Of a stretch of DNA of 64,000 bases, positions 55,045-63,992 are shown in pieces. The stretch lies in assembly GCF_003001905.1 (NCBI RefSeq), contig NZ_PVNE01000011.1:40599-104598 (forward strand). Reading direction: 5' to 3'. Both the position numbers and the translations under genes were made by a program. The notes below the pieces were generated by a model, which was given only the letters and a program-made list of their open reading frames with translations, had not been told where the DNA came from and did not search any database. This DNA is from Planifilum fimeticola (GTDB taxonomy: Bacteria; Bacillota; Bacilli; Thermoactinomycetales; DSM-44946). The stretch's first letter is position 1; every line of letters starts with the position of its first letter.

Positions 55045-56355
55045 TTGGAACGGGAGCGTTCTGAAGCACTATACGAGCAAGCCCTGGACGTCATCGTCGG
55101 AGGAGTCAACAGCCCTTCCCGCTCCTTCCGGGCCGTGGGAGGCGGCGCCCCGGTCTTCATGAAGCGGGCCCGGGGCGCCTATTTCTGGGATGAAGACGGC
55201 AACCGATACATCGACTATCTCGGTGCCTTCGGTCCGATCATCCTCGGCCACGCCCATCCGGCCGTCACGGAAGCCATTGTCAAAACCGCCGCGGAGGGCA
55301 CCCTCTACGGCACCCCGACGGAAAAGGAGATTCGCTTTTGCCGGATGCTCCGGGAAGCCATTCCTTCCTGCGAACTGCTGCGGCTGGTCAACAGCGGAAC
55401 CGAGGCGGTCATGTCCACCATCCGCCTGGCCCGGGCGTACACCGGACGGGACAAGATCATCAAGTTCGCCGGCTGCTACCACGGCCATTCCGATCTGGTC
55501 CTGGTCGCCGCCGGCTCGGGCCCGTCCACCCTGGGCATGCCCGACAGCGCGGGCGTTCCGCAAAGCATCGCCCGGGAGGTGATCACCGTTCCCTTCAACC
55601 GGCTGGACACGCTGGAAGAAGCCTTGGACCAGTGGGGAGATCAGACCGCGGCCGTCCTGGTGGAACCCCTGGTCGGCAACTTCGGAATCGTCCCCCCCGC
55701 CCCCGGCTTCCTCGAAGGGGTGAATCGCCTGGCCCACGCCGCCGGCGCGCTGGTGATTTATGACGAGGTGATCACCGCCTTCCGCTTCCATTACGGCGGC
55801 GTCCAGACGCTGTACGGGGTGGAACCCGACCTGACCGCCCTGGGCAAAATCATCGGCGGCGGCCTGCCCATCGGGGCCTACGGCGGTCGCCGGGAGATCA
55901 TGGAGCTGGTGGCGCCGGTCGGCCCCATGTACCAGGCCGGAACGATGGCCGGAAACCCCCTCTCCGTCGCCGCGGGAATCGCCTGCCTGGAAACCCTTGC
56001 CCGGCCGGGTACCTACGACCGGCTGGAGCAGGCGGGAGCGCGGCTGGCCGGTGCCATCGCCGATCTCGCTTCCCGGCACCAAATCCCCGTACAGATCAAC
56101 CGAAAGGGAGGCGCCTTCACCGTCTACTTCACCGACCGGCCGGTGACGGATTACGACGGGGCCAAAGCGGCGGACGGCGAAGCCTTCGCCCGCTTCTTCC
56201 ATCTGATGCTGGAAAACGGGGTGTATCTCCCCGCTTCGAAATACGAGGCCTGGTTTTTGACCACCGCCCACTCCGACGAGGACATCGACCGGACCGTTGA
56301 AGCGGTGGAGCGGGCCTTCCGGGAGATGAAGCGGGAAGGGGTGACGGGCGCATGA
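55045..56355 (+). CDS. hemL: Glutamate-1-semialdehyde 2,1-aminomutase
   Basis: 436 residues from TTG at 55045 (AAAGGAGG upstream). Class III aminotransferase fold: [40 protein letters not shown] (outline), [13 protein letters not shown] and PLP lysine in [22 protein letters not shown]. It makes 5-aminolevulinate for haem. The next gene, a truncated globin, overlaps its stop by four bases, coupling haem synthesis to a haem protein. Confidence 0.95.
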   Translation: MERERSEALYEQALDVIVGGVNSPSRSFRAVGGGAPVFMKRARGAYFWDEDGNRYIDYLGAFGPIILGHAHPAVTEAIVKTAAEGTLYGTPTEKEIRFCRMLREAIPSCELLRLVNSGTEAVMSTIRLARAYTGRDKIIKFAGCYHGHSDLVLVAAGSGPSTLGMPDSAGVPQSIAREVITVPFNRLDTLEEALDQWGDQTAAVLVEPLVGNFGIVPPAPGFLEGVNRLAHAAGALVIYDEVITAFRFHYGGVQTLYGVEPDLTALGKIIGGGLPIGAYGGRREIMELVAPVGPMYQAGTMAGNPLSVAAGIACLETLARPGTYDRLEQAGARLAGAIADLASRHQIPVQINRKGGAFTVYFTDRPVTDYDGAKAADGEAFARFFHLMLENGVYLPASKYEAWFLTTAHSDEDIDRTVEAVERAFREMKREGVTGA

Positions 56356-56750
56356 CGGAGCCCAAAAGCCTGTACGAACGGATCGGCGGCGCCGACACGA
56401 TCGCCCGCCTGGTGGCCGCCTTCTACCCGCGGGTGCAGGCTCATCCGCTGCTCGCTCCGCTGTTCCCCGAGGACATCACCCCGGTCATGGAGAAGCAGCG
56501 CCTCTTTCTCACCCAATTTCTCGGCGGCCCGCCCCTGTACAGCCAAAAACACGGTCATCCCATGCTTCGGGCCCGCCACCTCCCCTTTCCGATCACCCCC
56601 TCCCGGGCCCAGGCCTGGCTCTCCTGCATGGCGGAAGCCATGGACGAGGTGGGAATCACCGGACCGGAACGGGAGGAAATGTGGGGGCGATTGGTAATCA
56701 CCGCCCACCACATGATCAACACACAGGAAGAAGCCCGTAATCAGGAGTAA
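56352..56750 (+). CDS. Truncated haemoglobin, group II
   Basis: 132 residues from ATG overlapping the hemL stop. [34 protein letters not shown] starts the 2-on-2 globin fold (outline), with [30 protein letters not shown] carrying the proximal His and the group-II Trp in MWGRLV. It binds O2 or NO or acts in peroxide chemistry in the cytoplasm. A terminator follows. A diverged copy of its 3' 180 bases lies at about 63640-63816. Confidence 0.95.
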   Translation: MTEPKSLYERIGGADTIARLVAAFYPRVQAHPLLAPLFPEDITPVMEKQRLFLTQFLGGPPLYSQKHGHPMLRARHLPFPITPSRAQAWLSCMAEAMDEVGITGPEREEMWGRLVITAHHMINTQEEARNQE

Positions 56751-56782
56751 GACCGGGAACCCCTCCCGGTCTCTTTGTTTTT
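56751..56782 (+). terminator. Intrinsic terminator after the globin gene
   Basis: GACCGGGA / TCCCGGTC stem, then CTCTTTGTTTTT. A copy of this stem without the T-run follows the duplicated globin fragment at 63817. Confidence 0.88.
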
Positions 56783-56848
56783 GTCCATATTCCCTCGATA
56801 TTCCATATCATCCTGAAATAGTTTTCGCTATCATGCAATTGGTGAAAC

Positions 56849-57090
56849 ATGATGTTCATTGCACCCATGCTAGCGCACAAAGCCGAAAAGCCCTTTGACG
56901 ATCCGGCGTACTTGGCCGAGCCCAAGATGGACGGCTTCCGGCTGATCTTGTCCACGGTATTCGGGATCCATGCCTACACCCGGCATCAGAAGGAAGTCAC
57001 AGATCGTTTCCCCGAGCTACACGAGGTCGTGTGGTGTGTGGTGCTTCTCAATGTGCTGGAGAAGGTGTTAATATTGGACTCTCAGAATTG
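56849..57090 (+). pseudogene. ATP-dependent DNA ligase fragment
   Basis: Open frame of 83 residues. FIAPMLAHKAEKPFDDPAYLAEPKMDGFRLIL (outline) is the start of the nucleotidyltransferase domain with catalytic lysine in EPKMDG, then YTRHQKEVTDRFPEL. The protein then runs into unrelated residues and stops, so about 80% of the enzyme is missing. It lies inside the accessory island. Confidence 0.7.
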
Positions 57091-57288
57091 CCGGCCATAG
57101 ATCTGAAGATGGGCAACGCTTTAGCCAAGATGATGAAGGACATACTCCCCCGTGTTCAGAAAGAAGCCGCACGGGCCAGAGACCAACTGTGCGCGATGGG
57201 TGCCCGGATCGTGGGAGTCCGTCAATTGCCCCACGCCCGGGAAGTCAAAGTCGTCTGCAAAGGTAAGAGCACTAATATGATCATCTGA
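57091..57288 (+). pseudogene. C-terminal fragment of an unrecognised protein
   Basis: A frame overlapping the ligase debris reads AIDLKMGNALAKMMKDILPRVQKEAARARDQLCAMGARIVGVRQLPHAREVKVVCKG (outline) before a stop. It looks like a real, charged C-terminal domain but has no start or ribosome binding site. Family not recognised. Confidence 0.4.
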
Positions 57289-57456
57289 AATATAACTGTT
57301 TATCTTGCAACATCAACACACCCTGTTTTCGGATCATTTAGCCAGAGGATCTGATTAACTCAAGGAGAGTCCCATTTTTCGCAGCAAGTAGTTCGTTCCA
57401 TAAATTTTAGCTCGAACCGTTCCAATCCTTATGTAGAAAACCTAAATGAATTCGCT
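57289..57456. other. A+T-rich spacer
   Basis: About 170 bases, clearly A+T-richer than the flanking core genome. Nothing recognisable. Confidence 0.4.
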
Positions 57457-57810
57457 CTATTGCCTTTTCAATTTTATCAAGAATTTAATCTTAGGATATA
57501 GCCATACTGGAGAAATTAACAATGAAAAAATAAGAGCTGAATCAACATCAAAAATGTCTTTGATGATATAAAAGCATATCAGTATCGAAACAATATCTCC
57601 TATAATAGATATATATATATACGTTATCTCCCTTTTTCCTAGCAAATGAACAAGAATTTTTTTTGAACTAATAATTTCTATAACTAATATTATAGCTATC
57701 AAAAATAATGACTTTACAATATCTTTGCTATCGCGGAACAGAATAAGTAGAAAAGAAAAAATTAGAATGAAAGATAATAAGATTTTAGAAAATTTTATTG
57801 CGGTTTTCAT
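57457..57810 (-). CDS. Small A+T-rich membrane protein, candidate immunity protein for the RHS toxin
   Basis: 117 residues with four hydrophobic helices (FSKILLSFILIFSFLLILF, SLFLIAIILVIEIISS, YIYISIIGDIVSILICFYII, ALIFSLLISPVWLYP). The ribosome binding site GGGAGGATAATGAC precedes ATG. It is 75 bases downstream of the RHS gene on the same strand and shares its low G+C, the classical position of a polymorphic-toxin immunity gene. No known immunity family is recognised; the role is inferred from context. Confidence 0.6.
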   Translation of the reverse strand: MKTAIKFSKILLSFILIFSFLLILFRDSKDIVKSLFLIAIILVIEIISSKKILVHLLGKREITYIYISIIGDIVSILICFYIIKDIFDVDSALIFSLLISPVWLYPKIKFLIKLKRQ

Positions 57811-57885
57811 GTCATTATCCTCCCTATGAAATATCAGGTACCCCTTCCATTACCCACAGAAGGGGTACCAAGGAATTATCCATAC

Positions 57886-60800
57886 CTACCTTATTCTTCT
57901 GTAACCTGTATCATCAAATACCCTTCCGTTTGGCCTCACCACTCTATACCTTACATACCATTTTGAAGTGCCCAATTTTCTTCTGTAAGTTACCGTTATT
58001 CTCGAATTTCTAGGAGGTACTCTGGCTATAAATCTTGCCAAAACATATGATGCAGCATCAGCACACTTTTTGCAAATTCCTCTTAACGGTTTTACCAATC
58101 TTGAAAGAACCTGTGATATATAGAAATTTAATATATGTGCTGATAACCACTGAAACCAACCATACTTATAGGACCTCTGATAGTACTCGTATTTCTTAGT
58201 TTTCCAACGTTTGTAGCCATGGAATCCGTCTGGGTCTACATTCAAGACAGGATTGTTAACAGTGTAAATATATTTGTTTATTGTAAGTGGTTCATCGTTT
58301 ACTCCCTCAAACACATCCCTCGTCAAGAACCGTCCCGTCTCCGGGTTATAGTACCGGCTCTGCAGGTAGTACAACCCCGTCTCCTTGTCATACCGGTACC
58401 CCGCGTAACGGTAAGGGTTCTCGACCGTTCCCGTCTCCTTCAGCAGCCTCCCGAAGGCGTCGTACTCATACGTGGCCACCACGTTCCCCGAGGAGTCGGT
58501 CAGCGCCAACACATCTCCGCGGTAGTTGGTCTGGTAGTAGTACGTCTTCCCGCCCCGGGCCATGCTGACGGGTTCGTTGTTCGGGCCGTAGGTGTAGCTG
58601 GCGACGATCTGGTTGCTCTCATCCGTCTCGTACACCACGTTGTTGTTCTCGTCATAATGGAACGTGATCGTCCCCGCGGCCGTCGTCATCGTCTTCCGCA
58701 TGCCGTCGGCCCGGTAGGTGAAGGAGGCGATGGTGTTGCCGCCGCTGTCCTTGACCGCAATCAGCCGGTTCTCGGCATCGTAGACGTAGGTCCGGTTTCC
58801 GTCATTCGTCAGGTTACCGTTGGCGTCGTACGTGTAACTCGTCCCGTTGACTTCTGTCAACTGGTCCGCGTCGTCGTAGGTGTAGGTCGTGGTGGTGGAG
58901 TTTCCATCTTTCGTCACTTTCTTCGTCAGCCGGTTGCCGACGGCATCGTAGGTGTACTCGATCACCGTTCCGTCGGGCCGGGTTTCCTTGACCAGTTGCT
59001 CCAAGGCGTCGTAGGCGTAGGTCGTTGTTCCCGCTGAAGAGGTGACCGACGTGATGTTCCCCTTGGCGTCGTATGCGTACGTGAAGCTGTCCAAGATCAC
59101 TCCGTTCTTGTCCAGATTCACCTGCTCGATCAGATCCCCGGCTCCGTTGTAACGGAAGAGGCTGACGCTGCCGTCGCCGTTCTTCCGGCCGGCGATCCGG
59201 TCCCCTTCGTCATAGGTGAACCAGGCACGGTTCGCGCCGTTTTCCGTAATCCGGACCAGCTGGTCGAGCCGGTTGTAGGTGAAGCCGTGGGTGACCGTCG
59301 CGGTGCCTGCCGTGACCTTCCGCTCGGTGACGTTGCCGTTTTTGTCGTAGGTGTAATCCGTCCGGTTGCTGTTCGGTTCGCTGACGGTTTTCAGCTTGTT
59401 GTCGGCGTCGTAGGCATAGGTGGTGACTTCATTGTTCGCGTGGTCCGTCTCCTTCGTCACGTTCCCATTGGGATCGTATTCGAAGGAATACCGTTTGGTG
59501 CCATTGTGGGAGACGGAGGTCTCGCGGTTGACGGCGTTGTAGCCGGTTTCCACCGTGTTTCCGTTGGGATAGGTCACCTTCGTCTGGTTCCCATTGATAT
59601 CGTAATCGAATCGGGTGGTTTTGTTCAACGGGTCGGTGACGCTTTTCACTTGGTTCAGTTCGTTGTAGGTGTAGACGGTCGCCTTGTTTTTGGCGTTGAT
59701 CACCTTCGTCTTGTTGCCGTTGGCATCGTACTCGTACTTGGTGACACCGTTCTTCGCGTCGGTCACCTGGGTGAGGCGATCCAACCCGTCGTAGGCGAAG
59801 GAGGTGGTGTCCGTCGCCTTTTTCTCGCTGGTTACGTTGCCGACGGTGTCATAGGTGTTTTCGACGACCCGGCCCGCGGGATCAGTGGTCTTCGTCCGGT
59901 AGTTTCCGTTGGCATCGTATTGGTGCCTCGTCGTGATCGATCCCGGGATTACCTTGACCGTGTCGAACCAGGCGGTTCCCGTCTGTTCGCTGTAATCCAA
60001 GAAGACCCGGATCCGGTCGAAGGGTTTGGTCGTCCGGATTTCCGCCGCCTTGTGCTCCCAATCGTGGGACTTCTTTTTACTGAAGTGGAAAGTGAAGGTC
60101 TCCTGAAGCGTCGATCCCTGGTAGGTTCGGATGATGTATCCGTAGATTCCCCCGTTGGGATTCGGGTCCTGCACCTTGGAGAAACTGGAGACGGTGAAGA
60201 CGGCTCCCGCATTGCCGCTCACCGGAATGTCCTGAAAGTAGGACTTCCATCGGTCGGACCGTCCCACCCACTTGACGGATCGGTTGCCGGTGTGTTTCTC
60301 GTCGGTGGTCACCCCGTCGACCGACTCCTTGGTGGAAGACATCTTCCAGTGGTCGGGAACCTTATCCGAATTATCGTCCCGCTCGAAGCTGCTGTTTTCC
60401 ACCAAGTTGAACCCACCGTAGAACTCCTCTTCCACCTGCAGGCCGTCGAACCAATAGGTTCCGTCGGTTTGACCGTTCTTATCGAACACATAAGCGCGGA
60501 TGCGAAAACTTGTGGTGTTGGAAGGAAATGCCCCCGGTTCCACTACGGCATGCAACCGAATCGGTCCTTGGGTCCCACTGATCTCTTTGGACTTGATCCG
60601 TTTGGTGATATTGCCGTTGGCATCATATCCCGTCGCCTGGATCCCGGCAATCCCCTTCGCGTTATCCACTTTCACGTACCCGCTGGCGAAATAGGTTTTG
60701 TTCGGGTCATAGGGAATGTTTTTGTTGATACCAATGATGGTGTCTTCCCCGGGATTGGTGACTTTCATGCTTTTATTGCCAAGGGTGATCCCCTCCACCG

Positions 60801-63477
60801 TCAGTCCGCCGTCGGCCCAAGTCACCGGCTGGCTTCCACTTTCGGTCCATTGGTACCAGTTGTCCGGCCAGTTGTTGCTGTTATTGTCGATCTCGGCGTT
60901 TCCGTTGAATGCCAGGTTGTTCCCCGGGCTCATGGGTGTCGTCTCTTCGATGACATTCCCGTAGGCGTCATGTTTCATGGCCGACGACTTTTCCGCGGGG
61001 TCGGTGGTGGAGGTTTGGTTGCCCTGGTCGTCGAACTCGTTTTCCGTCGTGTTTCCTTCCGGGTCGGTTTCTTTGATCGGGTTGTTATTTTCATCGTATT
61101 GAGTGGTTGACGTCTCATTCAACGGGTTGGTGACACTGATGAGATTGCCGTTTTCGTCGTACGTGTAATTGTACGTTGCCGAGCTTCCCGACGCGTTGGC
61201 GTTGGCATCCTTCTGACTGATCAGTTGGTTTTTGTCGTCATATTGGAAAGTATGTTTGTAGTTGAAGCCGGTTGGATCCTCGGTAATCTGGACCACGTTT
61301 CCGTAAGCATTGTGTGTGTAGAGGGTCTTGGTTCCCTTGGGGTCGGTCACGGTGGTCAGCTTGTTGGTTGTATCATAGGCAAAGGTGGTGGTGGCCGTCT
61401 GAACCTTTCCGTTCACCGTGATCGGATAGGAGATGGACGCTACTCGGTCCTGGGCGTCGTACGTCACCGTCCGGCGGTTTCCGTTGGGATCGGTGATCGC
61501 CGTCATGTTGTGGTTGGCGTCGTACTCGTAGGAAACCGAGGCCATCACCGTTCCCGCGGCATCCTTCCGGGTCACCTTCGTGAGATTGCCCGCCGCGTCA
61601 TAATCGTATTCCACCGTCCGGTTGGCGGGATCGGTCACTTTTGTCACCAGGTTGTTGGAATCGTACGTCAGAATGACGGTGCGTCCGGAAGCGTCGGTGA
61701 TGCGCGTGGGATTGGAGCCGGTATAACTGATTGTTGTGGTATTTCCGTTTGCGTCAACAATGCTGGTCAGTCGACCGGACGTGTTGAAACGGAATTGAGT
61801 TTGCTCTTTGTCCGTCAACACATACGTTCCGTCGGACTTTTTCTCCAGCTCCAAATAGACGCCACCAGGAGCTTCGTACGTTCCGTCCCCGTTGGGGGTA
61901 AAGGTGTGCGGCGTTCCGTCCTCATCCGTGTATAAGATGGGACCGTCCCCGCTATCCACCAGGTTCTGTTCCAGATTGGATGTCCATCCGTAACCGAAAA
62001 TGCCGTTGCTGGTGGATCGGCTGTTGTAGGCCCGCTCCACCGATACCGGGATGCCCCGTCCGGGAATATTGACGTCTGTTTCTTGAAGGAAGAAGTTCCC
62101 GTTGTACGTGTTCACATCGGCCACGGTGGAGGTCCAGAAACTCTCCACGCCAATGGGTTCGATGGTGTATTCGATGGTCAGTTTGGGTTTGTGGGAGGGA
62201 TCGACGGCATAGTCACTGGAACGATAGGATTTGCGGTCTTCCGTCTCGGTGTTGAGGCGGAGCATGACACCGTGATTTTTCGTTGTTCCGCTGTACCATT
62301 TCCGGACCAACGAGGTGAGATCGAAGTCGTACGCCCCCGGTCCGGAAACCGATGTGCTGGAAAGCATCGAACCGGTGGTTGGCTGATTGTTCCACGTAAT
62401 GGTTTTTGAATCCCAATCGGACGTAACCGGATACACGTTCACCTGCCGGGTGGCCGTGGTGGTAAGGTATTGGTTCAGGGTCAATTTGGCCGAAGTGATC
62501 TTGGCCCCACTCAACAGCGGCTTCAGACTGAACTTTATGTAGGAGCGGGTTTTGCCGTAGTCCGGATGGGTTCCGGTGATGAGATAAATATAACCTCCGA
62601 AATTGGCCTTCGGCTGTGATTCACTGACAAAACTGTCAAAGGTGTCATAGGTTCCCTGAACCACCAGTGAAGGATCCACCCTGACCGGATAGACACGCTC
62701 CGGATCTTTCAACCATTCCTCATCCAGGATCAGATCCAGGTAGGTACGGTTGCCCTCTTCTCGAAGTTCAAATCTCACCTGATTCGTCGAATGAAGGGCG
62801 GCATCCTCCATGAACGGACGGGGCATGACAAACAGTTCCTTCCCCTGCTTGTCCACAAAGCGAATTGACCCATCCTTTTGCGGTTTCGCCTCCACATTTT
62901 GCGTGTTCAAAGTCATGGAGAACCGCGTTTGTCCATTGTACTTTTTCAGCATCCACTCTTCCTTGATTCCGGAATGGTCCGTGTAATAAACCAGGTCCGT
63001 ATCGGGATGGACGCCGGGATAGACCACCTTGTTATCCTTGATAACCGCGCGAACATCCTCTCCATCCACCAGACCGAAATCGACACGAGCCCGCCCCAAT
63101 TGGAAACGGACCAGCTTCTTTGCTCTGCTGGTTTTGGCAAAACCGACTCGATACTTGTTTCCTCCATTGATATAGGGCAGGTCAGCGTCTAAGGTTTCTT
63201 TTGCTTTTGCTGAACGAACCGTATTGTCGATTTCCACCCATACGCCATTTTTTTTGTAGTGAATTGGCTCAAGGTATTCCTCCATAATGTACTTCTTTTT
63301 GTCCGGATCGTAGTATGTTTTTGAATTCTCTGTCCTTAATTCGGTCAATTCTCTTTTCTTCAGCGTTTGTTTGGCAGCATACGCCTGTGCATAATCAGGC
63401 AAAACCGTCGCGCCAATCAAGGCGATCACAAGAACACAGGAAACAAACGCCAAGGTTTTTCTCCATTTCATTTTCAT
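57886..63477 (-). CDS. Secreted RHS/YD-repeat protein, WapA-like polymorphic toxin
   Basis: 1863 residues from ATG at 63477 (AAAGGAGGAACAACG upstream). After a Sec signal (FVSCVLVIALIGATVLPDYAQA) come a DNRLRE-like beta domain near residues 280-450 (TRSYIKFSLKPLLSGAKITSAKLTLNQY in outline), RHS/YD repeats, two carbohydrate-binding-like sandwich domains (about residues 850-1000 and 1020-1170, each opening NLxxN...E), and more YD repeats. The RHS core ends YRYDKETGLYYLQSRYYNPETGRF (outline), about residue 1700. From about residue 1750 a basic 113-residue tip in A+T-rich DNA replaces it and carries no motif I recognise. A membrane-protein gene follows. Confidence 0.88.
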   Translation of the reverse strand: MKMKWRKTLAFVSCVLVIALIGATVLPDYAQAYAAKQTLKKRELTELRTENSKTYYDPDKKKYIMEEYLEPIHYKKNGVWVEIDNTVRSAKAKETLDADLPYINGGNKYRVGFAKTSRAKKLVRFQLGRARVDFGLVDGEDVRAVIKDNKVVYPGVHPDTDLVYYTDHSGIKEEWMLKKYNGQTRFSMTLNTQNVEAKPQKDGSIRFVDKQGKELFVMPRPFMEDAALHSTNQVRFELREEGNRTYLDLILDEEWLKDPERVYPVRVDPSLVVQGTYDTFDSFVSESQPKANFGGYIYLITGTHPDYGKTRSYIKFSLKPLLSGAKITSAKLTLNQYLTTTATRQVNVYPVTSDWDSKTITWNNQPTTGSMLSSTSVSGPGAYDFDLTSLVRKWYSGTTKNHGVMLRLNTETEDRKSYRSSDYAVDPSHKPKLTIEYTIEPIGVESFWTSTVADVNTYNGNFFLQETDVNIPGRGIPVSVERAYNSRSTSNGIFGYGWTSNLEQNLVDSGDGPILYTDEDGTPHTFTPNGDGTYEAPGGVYLELEKKSDGTYVLTDKEQTQFRFNTSGRLTSIVDANGNTTTISYTGSNPTRITDASGRTVILTYDSNNLVTKVTDPANRTVEYDYDAAGNLTKVTRKDAAGTVMASVSYEYDANHNMTAITDPNGNRRTVTYDAQDRVASISYPITVNGKVQTATTTFAYDTTNKLTTVTDPKGTKTLYTHNAYGNVVQITEDPTGFNYKHTFQYDDKNQLISQKDANANASGSSATYNYTYDENGNLISVTNPLNETSTTQYDENNNPIKETDPEGNTTENEFDDQGNQTSTTDPAEKSSAMKHDAYGNVIEETTPMSPGNNLAFNGNAEIDNNSNNWPDNWYQWTESGSQPVTWADGGLTVEGITLGNKSMKVTNPGEDTIIGINKNIPYDPNKTYFASGYVKVDNAKGIAGIQATGYDANGNITKRIKSKEISGTQGPIRLHAVVEPGAFPSNTTSFRIRAYVFDKNGQTDGTYWFDGLQVEEEFYGGFNLVENSSFERDDNSDKVPDHWKMSSTKESVDGVTTDEKHTGNRSVKWVGRSDRWKSYFQDIPVSGNAGAVFTVSSFSKVQDPNPNGGIYGYIIRTYQGSTLQETFTFHFSKKKSHDWEHKAAEIRTTKPFDRIRVFLDYSEQTGTAWFDTVKVIPGSITTRHQYDANGNYRTKTTDPAGRVVENTYDTVGNVTSEKKATDTTSFAYDGLDRLTQVTDAKNGVTKYEYDANGNKTKVINAKNKATVYTYNELNQVKSVTDPLNKTTRFDYDINGNQTKVTYPNGNTVETGYNAVNRETSVSHNGTKRYSFEYDPNGNVTKETDHANNEVTTYAYDADNKLKTVSEPNSNRTDYTYDKNGNVTERKVTAGTATVTHGFTYNRLDQLVRITENGANRAWFTYDEGDRIAGRKNGDGSVSLFRYNGAGDLIEQVNLDKNGVILDSFTYAYDAKGNITSVTSSAGTTTYAYDALEQLVKETRPDGTVIEYTYDAVGNRLTKKVTKDGNSTTTTYTYDDADQLTEVNGTSYTYDANGNLTNDGNRTYVYDAENRLIAVKDSGGNTIASFTYRADGMRKTMTTAAGTITFHYDENNNVVYETDESNQIVASYTYGPNNEPVSMARGGKTYYYQTNYRGDVLALTDSSGNVVATYEYDAFGRLLKETGTVENPYRYAGYRYDKETGLYYLQSRYYNPETGRFLTRDVFEGVNDEPLTINKYIYTVNNPVLNVDPDGFHGYKRWKTKKYEYYQRSYKYGWFQWLSAHILNFYISQVLSRLVKPLRGICKKCADAASYVLARFIARVPPRNSRITVTYRRKLGTSKWYVRYRVVRPNGRVFDDTGYRRIR

Positions 63478-63639
63478 CGTTGTTCCTCCTTTCACAGTGA
63501 AATTTAGGAAGAAATATTAAAACAATAGTGTTATAATTATACTAACATACGGGTTATTATAATGCAACAGATGATTTAATATATTTCAAACGTTAGGATG
63601 ATCATTTCATACATAATTCCTACGGAAAACAAATCCCTT

Positions 63640-63816
63640 TGCCTTACCCGCCACCTCCCCGTTCCGATCAGCCCCTCCCGGGCCTGTCTCTCCTGCATGG
63701 TGAGGCCCTACGAGGTGGGCATCACCGGACCGGCGCGGGAGAAAATGTGGGGACGGCTGGTGATCGCCGCCCGCCACATGATCAACACAAAGGAAGAAGA
63801 CCACAATCAAGAATAA
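63640..63816 (+). pseudogene. Diverged duplicate of the truncated-globin 3' end
   Basis: RHLPVPISPSRACLSCM, VGITGPAREKMWGRLVIA and RHMINTKEEDHNQE align with the C-terminal 60 residues of the globin at 56352-56750. The first half and the haem-binding part are missing. The terminator stem GACCGGGA/TCCCGGTC is duplicated too. It marks the far edge of the RHS island. Confidence 0.85.
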
Positions 63817-63838
63817 GACCGGGAGTAAATTCCCGGTC
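63817..63838 (+). terminator. Duplicated globin terminator stem (T-run lost)
   Basis: GACCGGGA / TCCCGGTC, identical arms to 56751-56771, but followed by TGAGATTG instead of a T-run. Confidence 0.6.
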
Positions 63839-63855
63839 TGAGATTGATGACAAAC

Positions 63856-63889
63856 CCCCTGGCTCTTTTCGCAAGAAAAGCGCCAGGGG
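63856..63889. repeat. Strong hairpin near the right edge
   Basis: CCCCTGGC-T-CTTTTC, loop GCAA, GAAAAG-C-GCCAGGGG: 14 paired bases and one mismatch. No T-run follows. It may be a processed RNA structure or a terminator variant. Confidence 0.6.
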
Positions 63890-63952
63890 TTGCATGTTTA
63901 TGGGAAATAAACAGATAAAGGAAATTAGATTTGGTAAATTAGGCGGATCACA

Positions 63953-63992
63953 AAGCCTTTTCCTCTCTTCGAGAGGAGCAAGGCCATTTTTT
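63953..63992 (+). terminator. Probable intrinsic terminator at the right edge
   Basis: GCCTT...CCTCTC-TTC-GAGAGG...AAGGC with a small internal loop, then ATTTTTTTG. Upstream a 34-codon frame (ATG at 63894 or 63900) reads GNKQIKEIRFGKLGGSQSLF but lacks a ribosome binding site, so the transcript may be non-coding. Confidence 0.6.

Noticed and set aside
59287..61110. 607-codon plus-strand frame inside the RHS gene
   Set aside because: Val/Gly-rich antisense of the YD repeats; such frames are typical for repetitive genes.
58400..61800. Repetitive DNA that could suggest a CRISPR array
   Set aside because: The repeats are degenerate ~60-base coding units for YD motifs in one open frame, without constant direct repeats and spacers.
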